DNA of 64,000 nt, from the NCBI RefSeq assembly GCF_004006235.1, contig NZ_CP034753.1, positions 2,294,001 through 2,358,000 of the forward strand. Reading direction: 5' to 3'. This stretch comes from Agromyces sp. LHK192 (GTDB lineage: Bacteria; Actinomycetota; Actinomycetes; Actinomycetales; Microbacteriaceae). The notes beneath the pieces are model-generated. The model was not told the DNA's origin and did no database searches. It saw only the letters and a list, made by a program, of their open reading frames with translations. Made by a program: the position numbers and the translations under genes. This document shows, one piece after another, positions 16,158 through 24,334 of the stretch (positions within the stretch are counted from its first letter, which is position 1; every line of letters starts with the position of its first letter).

Positions 16158-17069
16158 ATGATCACCGCAACCGCGCTCACCAAGCGCTACGGCGCGAGAA
16201 CCGCCGTCGACGACATCACGTTCACCGTGCAACCCGGGCAGGTCACCGGCTTCCTCGGACCGAACGGGGCCGGCAAATCGACCACGATGCGCATGATCGT
16301 GGGACTCGACCGACCGACCTCCGGCACGGTCACGGTCGGGGGCCGCCCATACGCCCAGCACCGGGCTCCCCTGCACGAGGTCGGTGCGCTCCTCGACACG
16401 AAGGCCGTGCACACCGGTCGTACGGCCGAGAACCACCTCCTCGCGATGGCGGCGACGCACGGCATCGGTGCTCGCCGGGTCCGCGAGGTCATCGAGCTGA
16501 CCGGTCTCGAGTCGGTCGCGCGCAAGCGCGTCGGCGGCTTCTCGCTCGGCATGGGCCAACGTCTGGGCATCGCGGCGGCCATGCTCGGCGATCCGGCGAC
16601 GCTCATCCTCGACGAACCGGTCAACGGTCTCGATCCCGAGGGAGTGCTCTGGGTCCGCGAGTTCGTGCGCCACCTCGCCGGAGAGGGACGCACGGTCTTC
16701 CTCTCCTCGCACCTCATGAGCGAGATGGCGCTTACCGCCGACCACCTCATCGTGCTGGGCCGCGGCAGGATCATCGCCGACGCACCCGTCGCCGACATCA
16801 TCGCCGGCGGCATGCAGACCAGGGTCAGGGTGCGCTCGCCGCATGCCTCGCAGTTGGCCGATCTCGTCGCGGCGCCCGATGTCGCCGTCATCCGGTCCGA
16901 AGCCGGCGTGCTCGAGATCACCGGGTTGGCGGCATCCGTCATCGGCGACCTCGCCCTCGCGAACGGCATCGCGATCCACGAACTCTCCCCGCAGCAGGCG
17001 TCGCTCGAGGAGGCGTACCTCGCCCTCACCTCGGACGTCGTGGAATACCGGACGGAGGCCGTCCGATGA
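16158..17069 (+). CDS. ABC transporter ATP-binding protein (drug/lipid exporter type)
   Basis: The 303-residue ATPase has Walker A GPNGAGKST (about 33-41), the signature loop as FSLGMGQRLGIAAAML, Walker B TLILDEPVNGLDP and the switch His in LSSHLMSE. The family is the ABC-2/DrrA-BcrA type, with a C-terminal accessory region. The ATG at 16158 follows TAGCGT by 7 bases, so the operon mRNA is probably leaderless. Its stop overlaps the permease start as ATGA. A kinase and regulator follow in the same direction. Exporters paired with such systems often respond to cell-wall-active peptides, but the substrate is not visible. Confidence 0.93.
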   Translation: MITATALTKRYGARTAVDDITFTVQPGQVTGFLGPNGAGKSTTMRMIVGLDRPTSGTVTVGGRPYAQHRAPLHEVGALLDTKAVHTGRTAENHLLAMAATHGIGARRVREVIELTGLESVARKRVGGFSLGMGQRLGIAAAMLGDPATLILDEPVNGLDPEGVLWVREFVRHLAGEGRTVFLSSHLMSEMALTADHLIVLGRGRIIADAPVADIIAGGMQTRVRVRSPHASQLADLVAAPDVAVIRSEAGVLEITGLAASVIGDLALANGIAIHELSPQQASLEEAYLALTSDVVEYRTEAVR

Positions 17070-17917
17070 CCGCGATCAGCACCTCGGCCCTGATGCGGCG
17101 GCCGGCGGGTTCCCGAGAGCCCCGACTGACCTTCGGCGGCGTGCTCGCCTCCGAATGGGTGAAACTCCGCAGCCTCCGGTCGACCGTGTGGTCGTACGCG
17201 ATCGTCGTGGTGATCTCGCTCGGCATGGCGGCCCTCATGTCGTTCAGCATGCTCAACGGCGCCGCCGGCGAACTCGACGTCGCAGCCATGCCCGCGGAGC
17301 AGCAGCGCGACCTGGTCATCCAGTCCGCCACGTTCGGCACGTACTTCGGGCAGCTCGTCGTCGGGGTGCTCGGGGTGCTGGTGATCAGCGGCGAGTACAC
17401 CACCGGAATGATCCGGTCGACGCTGACGGCGGTGCCGAAGCGCCTGCCCGCGCTCGCCGCGAAGGCGATCGTGCTCGTCGTCGCCACCTTCGTCGTCGGA
17501 CTGGTCGCGAGCGTCGGCGGCTACCTCACGGCGTCCGCGGTCCTCGGCACCGCGCTCGACCTGCTCGACCCGGTCACGGCGCTGTCGATCGCGGGCAGTG
17601 CGCTGTACCTCGCGCTCGTCGCGGTGCTCGCCCTCGGCATCGGCACCATCCTGCGGTCGAGCGCGGGCGGCATAGCCGCGGTGCTCGGGCTGCTGCTGCT
17701 CCTGCCGACCGTGCTGATGCTGATCCCGGCGGACTGGGCGACGGACGTCGGGCTCTACCTCCCGTCGTCGGCGGGTCTCACGATGTTCACCGCCGTCGGC
17801 GCCGACGACGCCGCGATGGTCGGTCCGAACGCGTGGCAGAGCCTGCTCGTCGTGGTCGCGTGGGTGGCGGCTTCGCTCCTCGGCGCCTCGGCGCTGCTGA
17901 AGCGACGGGACGCGTAG
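17066..17917 (+). CDS. ABC transporter permease (ABC-2 type)
   Basis: The 283-residue integral membrane protein has about six helices. The first is VWSYAIVVVISLGMAALMSFSML, then a large loop, YFGQLVVGVLGVLVISGEYTTGMIRSTL (typical of ABC-2 permeases), ALAAKAIVLVVATFVVGLVASVGGYL, a helix pair near 175-225, and a last helix LLVVVAWVAASLLGASALL. It starts inside the stop of the ATPase gene and forms the channel of the exporter. Its stop codon TAG forms the first half of a TAGAGT -10 candidate for the kinase gene 10 bases downstream. Confidence 0.9.
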   Translation: MTAISTSALMRRPAGSREPRLTFGGVLASEWVKLRSLRSTVWSYAIVVVISLGMAALMSFSMLNGAAGELDVAAMPAEQQRDLVIQSATFGTYFGQLVVGVLGVLVISGEYTTGMIRSTLTAVPKRLPALAAKAIVLVVATFVVGLVASVGGYLTASAVLGTALDLLDPVTALSIAGSALYLALVAVLALGIGTILRSSAGGIAAVLGLLLLLPTVLMLIPADWATDVGLYLPSSAGLTMFTAVGADDAAMVGPNAWQSLLVVVAWVAASLLGASALLKRRDA

Positions 17918-17927
17918 AGTCCTGCCC

Positions 17928-19208
17928 ATGACGGACGCACCGTTCTCCCCCGGCCGCCCGGCACCGGCGGTCGGGGGAGAACTGCGTCTGCCGAAGCCGC
18001 CGGGCGTCATCCGGCGGTTCTGGGCGCGCCATCCGCGGCTGACCGACGCCCTCATCGCCGCCGCCTACGTCGTTCCCAGCCTCGTGATCATCGTCGGGGC
18101 CACGACCGTGGCCGACGGCCCTGCCACGGGCGCGGTGGTCGCCCATGTGGTGGGCGTCGCCGGGGTCGGCGCCGCGTTGGTGGTCTTGCGTCGCAGCCGA
18201 CCGTGGCTCCTCATCGGGATCGCGTGGGCAGCGTGCCTGCTCGCCGCGCCTGCCGGCGCCAGCGACGTGTTCGCCGTCGTGTTCGCCCTGTACGCGCTCG
18301 GCGTCTACCGATCGACGAAGTCGGCGTGGCTCGGCTTCGCCGGTTCGGTCCTGGTCGCGACGGTCGGCGCATACCTCGAGGCCGTCACCGGAGCGATCCC
18401 CGACGACGGCCCGGTCGCGGCCTCCGGCCAGTACGTGGTCTTCCTGCTCATCGCGACGCTCATCGGGATCACGGTCGGGAACCGGCGGCGCTATCTCGAG
18501 GCGCTCATCGCACGGGCCCACGACCTCGCCCGCGACCGCGACCAGCAGGCCCGGCTCGCCGCGGCCGAGGAGCGCGCCCGCATCGCCCGCGAGATGCACG
18601 ACATCGTCTCCCACGGCCTCACGGTCATGGTGACGCTCGCCGACGGTTCCGCGGCGACGGTGCGACGCGATCCGGACCGCGCGGCCGAGGCCATGCGCAA
18701 CGTCGCCGAGGCAGGTCGCGACGCGCTGGCCGAGATGCGCCGCATGCTCGGGGTGCTCTCCGAACCCGATGGCGATCGCGCCGAGCTCCGGCCGCAGCCG
18801 GGCCCTGCCGAGATCCCCGATCTCGTCGACGGGTTCCGCGATGCCGGCCTGCCGGTGCGACTCACGACGACGGGGCCGCCGATCGTGGATCCGGCCCTCG
18901 GCCTCGCGGTCTACCGGATCGTGCAGGAGGGGCTCACGAACGCGCTCCGGCACGGAGCCCGGGCGAGCCGAGTCACCGCGCGGATCGAGCATCGCGGCGA
19001 TCTCATCGAGATCCTCGTCGAGGACGACGCCTCGCCGGCGGACCCCGGCACGCCGACGATCGAGCCCGCCGGCGCCGGGCGCGGTCTCGCCGGCCTGAAG
19101 GAGCGGATCGCCTGGTACGGCGGATCGCTCGAGGCCGGCCCCCGCGGCGGCCGCGGATGGCGGCTGCGCGCGACGCTCCCGACCCCGAACCCGGAGGCCG
19201 ACCGATGA
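17928..19208 (+). CDS. sensor histidine kinase (HisKA_3 type)
   Basis: The 426-residue kinase has four to six N-terminal membrane helices (DALIAAAYVVPSLVIIVGATTVA to VVFLLIATLIGITVGN). The dimerisation/phospho-acceptor helix carries His224 in AREMHDIVSHGLTVMV. A Bergerat-fold ATPase shows IVQEGLTNALRHG and GRGLAGLKERI. It has no extracellular sensor domain, so it may read the state of the membrane or of the adjacent transporter. It overlaps the response regulator gene as ATGA. A TAGAGT hexamer that includes the permease stop ends 7 bases before this ATG, suggesting an internal leaderless promoter besides read-through from the ABC genes. Confidence 0.93.
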   Translation: MTDAPFSPGRPAPAVGGELRLPKPPGVIRRFWARHPRLTDALIAAAYVVPSLVIIVGATTVADGPATGAVVAHVVGVAGVGAALVVLRRSRPWLLIGIAWAACLLAAPAGASDVFAVVFALYALGVYRSTKSAWLGFAGSVLVATVGAYLEAVTGAIPDDGPVAASGQYVVFLLIATLIGITVGNRRRYLEALIARAHDLARDRDQQARLAAAEERARIAREMHDIVSHGLTVMVTLADGSAATVRRDPDRAAEAMRNVAEAGRDALAEMRRMLGVLSEPDGDRAELRPQPGPAEIPDLVDGFRDAGLPVRLTTTGPPIVDPALGLAVYRIVQEGLTNALRHGARASRVTARIEHRGDLIEILVEDDASPADPGTPTIEPAGAGRGLAGLKERIAWYGGSLEAGPRGGRGWRLRATLPTPNPEADR

Positions 19209-19933
19209 CCGACCAGGCGAGCCGGCGGCCGGACCGCACGCACGGCGCGGTCGTGCGTGTCGGCCTCGTCGACGACCAGGCGCTCGTCCGCACGGGATTC
19301 CGCCTCCTCCTCGAGGCCGAGCCCGGCATCGAGGTCGTCGGCGAGGCCGCCGACGGCGGCGGAGCCATCGACCTGGTGGAGGCCACGGCCGTCGATGTGC
19401 TGCTGATGGACGTGCGCATGCCCGGCATGGACGGCATCGCCGCGACCGGCGAGCTCAGTGTGCGGCATCCGGACACGCGCATCCTCGTCCTGACGACGTT
19501 CGACCTCGACGAGTACGCGTTCGCGGCGATCCGCGCCGGCGCCAGCGGATTCCTGCTGAAGGACGTCCGACCGATCGAGCTCGTCTCGGCCATCCGAACC
19601 GTCCACGCCGGCGAGGCGGCACTCTCGCCGCGAGTGACGCGCCGCATGCTCGAACTCTTCGCCGCGGATCTCCCGGCCGGCGACGGGCCGGCGCCGCAGG
19701 CGCGGAGCGCGCTCGAAGACCTGACCTCGAGGGAGCGCGAGATCCTGCTGGGCATCGCGGAGGGCCTCAACAACACCGAACTCGCCGAACGATTCTTCCT
19801 GTCCGAATCGACGGTGAAGACGCACGTCGGGCGGGTGCTGCAGAAACTCGGCGCCCGGGATCGCGTCCAGCTCGTCATCCTCGCGTACGAGTTCGGCCTG
19901 CTGGATCAGCCCGGGCGCCGCCCGCCTCGATAG
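19205..19933 (+). CDS. NarL/LuxR-family response regulator
   Basis: The 242-residue regulator has a receiver domain (LVDDQALVRTGF, phospho-acceptor Asp69 in LLMDVRMPGMDG, Lys in GFLLKDVRPIELV), a Gly/Pro-rich linker, and a LuxR helix-turn-helix (LTSREREILLGIAEGLNNTELAERFFLSESTVKTHV). It is translationally coupled to the kinase gene. The 28-base palindrome upstream of the operon is a candidate target. It ends in TAG, which is also the first part of a TAGGCT -10 candidate for pepN2. Confidence 0.95.
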   Translation: MTDQASRRPDRTHGAVVRVGLVDDQALVRTGFRLLLEAEPGIEVVGEAADGGGAIDLVEATAVDVLLMDVRMPGMDGIAATGELSVRHPDTRILVLTTFDLDEYAFAAIRAGASGFLLKDVRPIELVSAIRTVHAGEAALSPRVTRRMLELFAADLPAGDGPAPQARSALEDLTSREREILLGIAEGLNNTELAERFFLSESTVKTHVGRVLQKLGARDRVQLVILAYEFGLLDQPGRRPPR

Positions 19934-19972
19934 GCTTGCCGGGCGCCATCCCCCCGACGAAAGGGCACGTCA

Positions 19973-22591
19973 ATGCCTGCTGCCAACCTCACCCGTTCGG
20001 AAGCCGAGGAGCGGGCCGGGATCGTCGGCACGCCGAGCTACGAGGTCGTGCTCGACCTCACGGGCGACGCGGCGACCTTCCGGAGCGAGACGACCGCGCG
20101 CTTCACCGGCGTCGAGGGCGCCTCGACCTTCATCGAGGCCTGCACCGAGCAGGTGCACGAGATCGTGCTGAACGGCCGGGCGCTCGATCCGGCCGGCGTG
20201 AGCGACGGCACGCGGATCCGGCTCGACGGCCTCGCCGCGCAGAACGAACTGCGGGTCGTCTCGACCTGTGCCTACACCAACACCGGCGAGGGACTGCACC
20301 GTTTCACGGACCCCGTCGACGACGAGACCTACCTCTACACCGAGTTCGCCGTCGCCGAGGCGAACCGCGTCTACGCGGTCTTCGACCAGCCAGACCTGAA
20401 GGCGGGTGTGCGGTTCACGATCACGGCGCCCGCGTACTGGACGGTGCTCTCGAACGCGCCCTCGCCCGAGCCCGTGCCGGTTGCCGGCGCCGTGGGGAGC
20501 GGCGACGAGGATGCCGAGGGCGGGGCATCCGACACGGCGACCTGGTCGTTCGAGACCGGGCCGGTGATCTCCAGCTACATCGTCGCCATCATCGCGGGCC
20601 CGTACGAGCGCTGGAGCGGCATCGCCACGAGCGTCGACGGCCGCGAGGTGCCCCTCGGGCTCTTCACCCGGCGTTCGCTGGCCCAGTACGCCGAACCGGA
20701 CGTCATGTTCGACCTGGTCCGCCGCGGCCTCGAGTTCTACGAGCACGCGTTCGACGCGCCGTACCCGTACGGCAAGTACGACCAGATCTTCGTGCCCGAG
20801 TACAACTGGGGCGCGATGGAGAACGTCGGCGCCGTCACCTTCAACGAGTCGTACCTGTTCCGAGCCCGCGTGCCCGAAGCCCGGCGCGAGCAGCGCGCGA
20901 TCGTCGTGCTCCACGAGCTCAGCCACATGTGGTTCGGCAACTCCGTGACGATGCGCTGGTGGAACGACCTGTGGCTGAACGAGTCGTTCGCGACCTGGGC
21001 GTCGACGCTGGCCACCTCGCAGATCACCGAGTTCTCGGGTGTCTGGGCGACGTTCGCGAGCGATGAGAAGGCGCACGCCGCCGAGCAGGACCAGCTGCCG
21101 TCGACGCATCCCATCGTCGCCGAGATCCGCGACCTCGCCGACGTCGAGGTCAACTTCGACGCGATCACCTACGACAAGGGCGCCTCGGTGCTGAAGCAGT
21201 TGGTCGCCTGGGTCGGGCTCGAGGCGTTCCAGCGCGGGGTCGGCGCGTACCTCCGCGCCCACGGCGGCGGAAACGCGACCCTCGCCGACCTCCTCCGCGA
21301 GCTCGAGCTCGCATCGGGCCGCGAGCTGTCGACGTGGTCCGCGGTCTGGCTCGAGACCGCGGGCGTGAACACGCTGCGCGTCGCGCTCGACGTCGACGAC
21401 GAGTCGGGCGTGATCCGCTCGGCCAGGGTGGAGCAGGCGGCTCCCGTCGAACGGCCGACCCTGCGACCGCACCGGCTCGCGATCGGCTGCTACGACCTCG
21501 TCGGCGGCCGACTCCTGCGCACCCACCGCGTCGAGCTCGACGTCGACGGCGCATCGACGCCGGTCCTCGAACTCCAGGGACACCACCGGCCGGACCTGCT
21601 GCTCGTGAACGACGACGACCTGACCTATGCGAAGGTCCGGCTCGACGCCGACTCGTTCTCGACCGCGATCGACCACCTCTCGGAGCTCGGCGACCCGGTC
21701 GCGCGCGCGGTCGTGCTCGGATCGGCCTGGGACGCGGTGCGCGACGCCGAGTTCGCCGCAGGCGACTACGTCCGCCTGGTCCTGCGCAACGTCGGGCACG
21801 AGTCGCAGTCCTCGACTCGCGGGCTCACGCTCGCGCGGCTCGAACTCGCGATCGGCCGCTACGTCGCCGAGGAGCACCGCGACCTCGTCGCCGCCGAGGC
21901 CGGCGACGCCGTCTGGGCGCAGGCCGCGCTCGCCGAACCCGGCTCCGATGCGCAGCTCCAGTTCGCGAAGGCGTTCACGAGGCTCGCCTCCACGCCCGCG
22001 CACGCCCACGTGCTCGGCTCGCTCCTCGACGGACACGAGGCGCTCGACGGCCTCGAGATCGACCTCGACCTGCGCTGGGAGATCGTGATCGCCCGGAGCG
22101 CCCTCGGCGCGTCCGCCGCCGGCGAGATCGACGCGGCACTCGCGCTCGACGACACCGCCAAGGGCCGACAGCTCGCCGAGACGGCTCGCGCCGCGGCGCC
22201 CGACGAGACGACGAAGGCGGCTGCGTGGCATCGCGTCGCGACGGATGCCTCCCTCTCGAACGACCTCGCACGCGCGGTCGCCGACGGCTGGCGTCGCGCA
22301 GCGCCCGCCGCACTGCTGGCACCGAGCGTCGAGGGCTACTTCGCGATGCTGCAGCAGGTGTGGGCGCAGCGGTCCTCGACCATGGCCTCGCTCATCGTCA
22401 CGCGGCTCTTCCCGAGCCCGCTGGTCGACGAGCGGCTCGCCGAACGGACGCGCGTGTGGCTCGCGGCGAACGACGGCCCGGCGCCGTTGGTGCGACTCGT
22501 CTCGGAGCAGCTCTCCGAGCTCGAACGCGCCCTCGCGGCTCGGGCGTTCGACGCCCGGGCGTTCGAGGAGCTCCCAGTCGCCGATCGATAG
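19973..22591 (+). CDS. pepN: aminopeptidase N (M1 family), second paralogue
   Basis: The 872-residue M1 zinc aminopeptidase has GAMEN at 280-284, HELSH at 314-318 and the Glu ligand in LWLNESFATW. It aligns with the copy at 13477 over the whole length, but with an Asp/Glu/Gly-rich insertion around 165-185 (AVGSGDEDAEGGASDTA). Substrate-site residues next to GAMEN differ (WGAMENVG versus AGAMENAG), so specificity may have diverged. The ribosome site is AAAGGG, and a TAGGCT -10 overlaps the preceding stop codon. Its TAG stop starts a TAGGAT -10 candidate for mscS. Confidence 0.96.
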   Translation: MPAANLTRSEAEERAGIVGTPSYEVVLDLTGDAATFRSETTARFTGVEGASTFIEACTEQVHEIVLNGRALDPAGVSDGTRIRLDGLAAQNELRVVSTCAYTNTGEGLHRFTDPVDDETYLYTEFAVAEANRVYAVFDQPDLKAGVRFTITAPAYWTVLSNAPSPEPVPVAGAVGSGDEDAEGGASDTATWSFETGPVISSYIVAIIAGPYERWSGIATSVDGREVPLGLFTRRSLAQYAEPDVMFDLVRRGLEFYEHAFDAPYPYGKYDQIFVPEYNWGAMENVGAVTFNESYLFRARVPEARREQRAIVVLHELSHMWFGNSVTMRWWNDLWLNESFATWASTLATSQITEFSGVWATFASDEKAHAAEQDQLPSTHPIVAEIRDLADVEVNFDAITYDKGASVLKQLVAWVGLEAFQRGVGAYLRAHGGGNATLADLLRELELASGRELSTWSAVWLETAGVNTLRVALDVDDESGVIRSARVEQAAPVERPTLRPHRLAIGCYDLVGGRLLRTHRVELDVDGASTPVLELQGHHRPDLLLVNDDDLTYAKVRLDADSFSTAIDHLSELGDPVARAVVLGSAWDAVRDAEFAAGDYVRLVLRNVGHESQSSTRGLTLARLELAIGRYVAEEHRDLVAAEAGDAVWAQAALAEPGSDAQLQFAKAFTRLASTPAHAHVLGSLLDGHEALDGLEIDLDLRWEIVIARSALGASAAGEIDAALALDDTAKGRQLAETARAAAPDETTKAAAWHRVATDASLSNDLARAVADGWRRAAPAALLAPSVEGYFAMLQQVWAQRSSTMASLIVTRLFPSPLVDERLAERTRVWLAANDGPAPLVRLVSEQLSELERALAARAFDARAFEELPVADR

Positions 22592-22603
22592 GATTTCCGG
22601 ATC

Positions 22604-23743
22604 ATGCGATTCGAGTCCCCCGACGAGCTGCCTTCGACCGAACCGACGACCGTGCTGAACACCGACTTCTTCAGTGTGATCTCGACGTGGTGGTCCGAGA
22701 ACTGGGCGATCATGCTCGGCCAGCTGATCTCGATCATCCTCATCGTCGTCATCGCGCTCCTCATCCGCTGGGTGCTGCACTTCGTCATCGACCGGGTCGT
22801 GCAGCAGATCGTCACCGGCGTCAAGAAGAAGCAGGACGTCACCGACACGCAGGCACTGCAGGCGTCGCCCCTCGCCACCGTGCGGCTCGTGCAGCGCACG
22901 CGCACCCTCGGGTCGGTGCTCACGAACATCGTCAACGTGACCATCGGCATCATCGTCGTGCTGATGATCGTCGCAACGCTCAACCCGAACATCCTGGGCT
23001 CGTTCGCGCTGCTCTCCGCCGCGATCGGCGCCGGCCTCGGCTTCGGCGCCCAGAACATCGTGAAGGACGTGCTCAACGGCCTGTTCATGGTCATCGAAGA
23101 CCAGGTCGGGGTCGGCGACGTCGTCGATCTGGGACCGGCGACCGGCATCGTCGAGGAGGTCAACGTCCGCGTGACGAAGATCCGCGACGTCAACGGGACG
23201 CTCTGGTTCGTCCGGAACGGCGAGATCCTCCGGGTCGGCAACATGTCGCAGGGCTGGGCCCGGGTCATCCTCGACGTCGCCGTGCCGTACGACGCCGACA
23301 TCGAGGCCGTCGAGGCCACGCTGATGAAGACGGCGACCGAGTTCGCGCAGACCCCGAAGTGGCGCTCGCGGATCCTCGAGAAGCCCGAGATCTGGGGGCT
23401 CGAGTCGATCTCCTCCGAGGCGATGGTCATCCGCGTCGTCGTGAAGGTCCGCACGTCGTCGAAGGACGACATCGCCCGCGAACTGCGGGTGCGCATCAAG
23501 AACGCGCTCGACGCCATGGACGTGAAGCTGCCCAGCCTGAACGCGGTGGTGCTCAGCGGATTCGACGCGGCGACCCGGGTGAAGGGCACCAAACCGCCGC
23601 GGACCGCCCCGAACGCCGTGCTCGCATCCGAGGCCAAGGCGAAGCCCGCGAAGAAGCCGCTGCTCCCCCGCGGACCGCGTGCGCCGAAGGATCCGCCGAG
23701 TACGCCGAGCGGCAGCACATCGGGCGGAGGCTCCGACGCATGA
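22604..23743 (+). CDS. mscS: small-conductance mechanosensitive channel, MscS family
   Basis: The 379-residue channel opens under membrane tension to release osmolytes. The first membrane helix is WAIMLGQLISIILIVVIALLIRWVLHFVI, the second VLTNIVNVTIGIIVVLMIVATL. The pore helix and signature are ALLSAAIGAGLGFGAQNIVKDVLNG, then the beta domain FMVIEDQVGVGDVVDLG and the alpha/beta vestibule. A Lys/Pro/Ser-rich tail of about 60 residues extends beyond the usual end. The ATG at 22604 is 9 bases after TAGGAT, so the leader is only a few bases. It overlaps the globin gene as ATGA. Confidence 0.94.
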   Translation: MRFESPDELPSTEPTTVLNTDFFSVISTWWSENWAIMLGQLISIILIVVIALLIRWVLHFVIDRVVQQIVTGVKKKQDVTDTQALQASPLATVRLVQRTRTLGSVLTNIVNVTIGIIVVLMIVATLNPNILGSFALLSAAIGAGLGFGAQNIVKDVLNGLFMVIEDQVGVGDVVDLGPATGIVEEVNVRVTKIRDVNGTLWFVRNGEILRVGNMSQGWARVILDVAVPYDADIEAVEATLMKTATEFAQTPKWRSRILEKPEIWGLESISSEAMVIRVVVKVRTSSKDDIARELRVRIKNALDAMDVKLPSLNAVVLSGFDAATRVKGTKPPRTAPNAVLASEAKAKPAKKPLLPRGPRAPKDPPSTPSGSTSGGGSDA

Positions 23744-24237
23744 CCGATCGCGAATCCGCCGACGACCGCGCTGCGGGGTCGGTCGTGCCGCCCGAGGCAT
23801 CCGGCCCGGCTCAACCGGCGAACGTGCCGCTGCGCAGCAGCGAGCACGGCGCGGCACTGGGAGACTCGTTCTACGACCAGGTCGGCGGGTCGGCGACCTT
23901 CGAGAAGCTCGTGAACGAGTTCTACCGCGGCGTCGCCGCGGATCCGGTGCTCAAACCCATGTACCCCGAGGAGGACCTGGGCCCCGCGGCCCTGCGCCTG
24001 CAGCTCTTCCTCGAGCAGTACTGGGGCGGCCCCGGCACCTACAGCCAGGAGCGCGGCCACCCGCGCCTGCGGCTGCGCCACCAGCCGTTCAAGGTGAACC
24101 CCGACGCCCGCGACCGTTGGCTCGCGCACATGCGCGCCGCGGTCGATACGCTGGACCTCCCCCCGCTCGCCGAGGAGGTCCTCTGGGACTACCTGCAGCG
24201 CGCGGCGTTCGCGATGGTGAACACCTTCGAGGACTGA
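23740..24237 (+). CDS. truncated haemoglobin, group II-like
   Basis: The 165-residue protein is a 2-on-2 globin. The first 40 residues are a variable Pro/Ser-rich extension. The globin core follows: FYDQVGGSATFEKLVNEFYRGVAADPVLKPMYPEEDL (Tyr B10 in FYRG), then LFLEQYWGGPGTYSQERGHPRLRLRHQPFKV with the Trp/Gly segment and proximal His of group II, and ALWDYL-like WDYLQRAAFAMVN. Family members bind oxygen and detoxify nitric oxide or peroxide. Its start overlaps the mscS stop (ATGA). This is the usual actinobacterial globin form. Confidence 0.93.
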   Translation: MTDRESADDRAAGSVVPPEASGPAQPANVPLRSSEHGAALGDSFYDQVGGSATFEKLVNEFYRGVAADPVLKPMYPEEDLGPAALRLQLFLEQYWGGPGTYSQERGHPRLRLRHQPFKVNPDARDRWLAHMRAAVDTLDLPPLAEEVLWDYLQRAAFAMVNTFED

Positions 24238-24334
24238 TCCCGGCTCCGGCGCCCACCGGAGCACGCTGCACCACCCGACACGCCCTGACCGACACAGGAC
24301 GACCCTGATCCACCCGAGACGAAGGAGTCCCCAC

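Noticed and set aside
19970..23857. A very long open frame (about 1295 codons) on the minus strand opposite pepN2 and mscS
   Set aside because: It mirrors the plus-strand genes in a GC-rich codon phase, has no domain I can recognise, no ribosome site, and spans several real genes. It is an antisense shadow.
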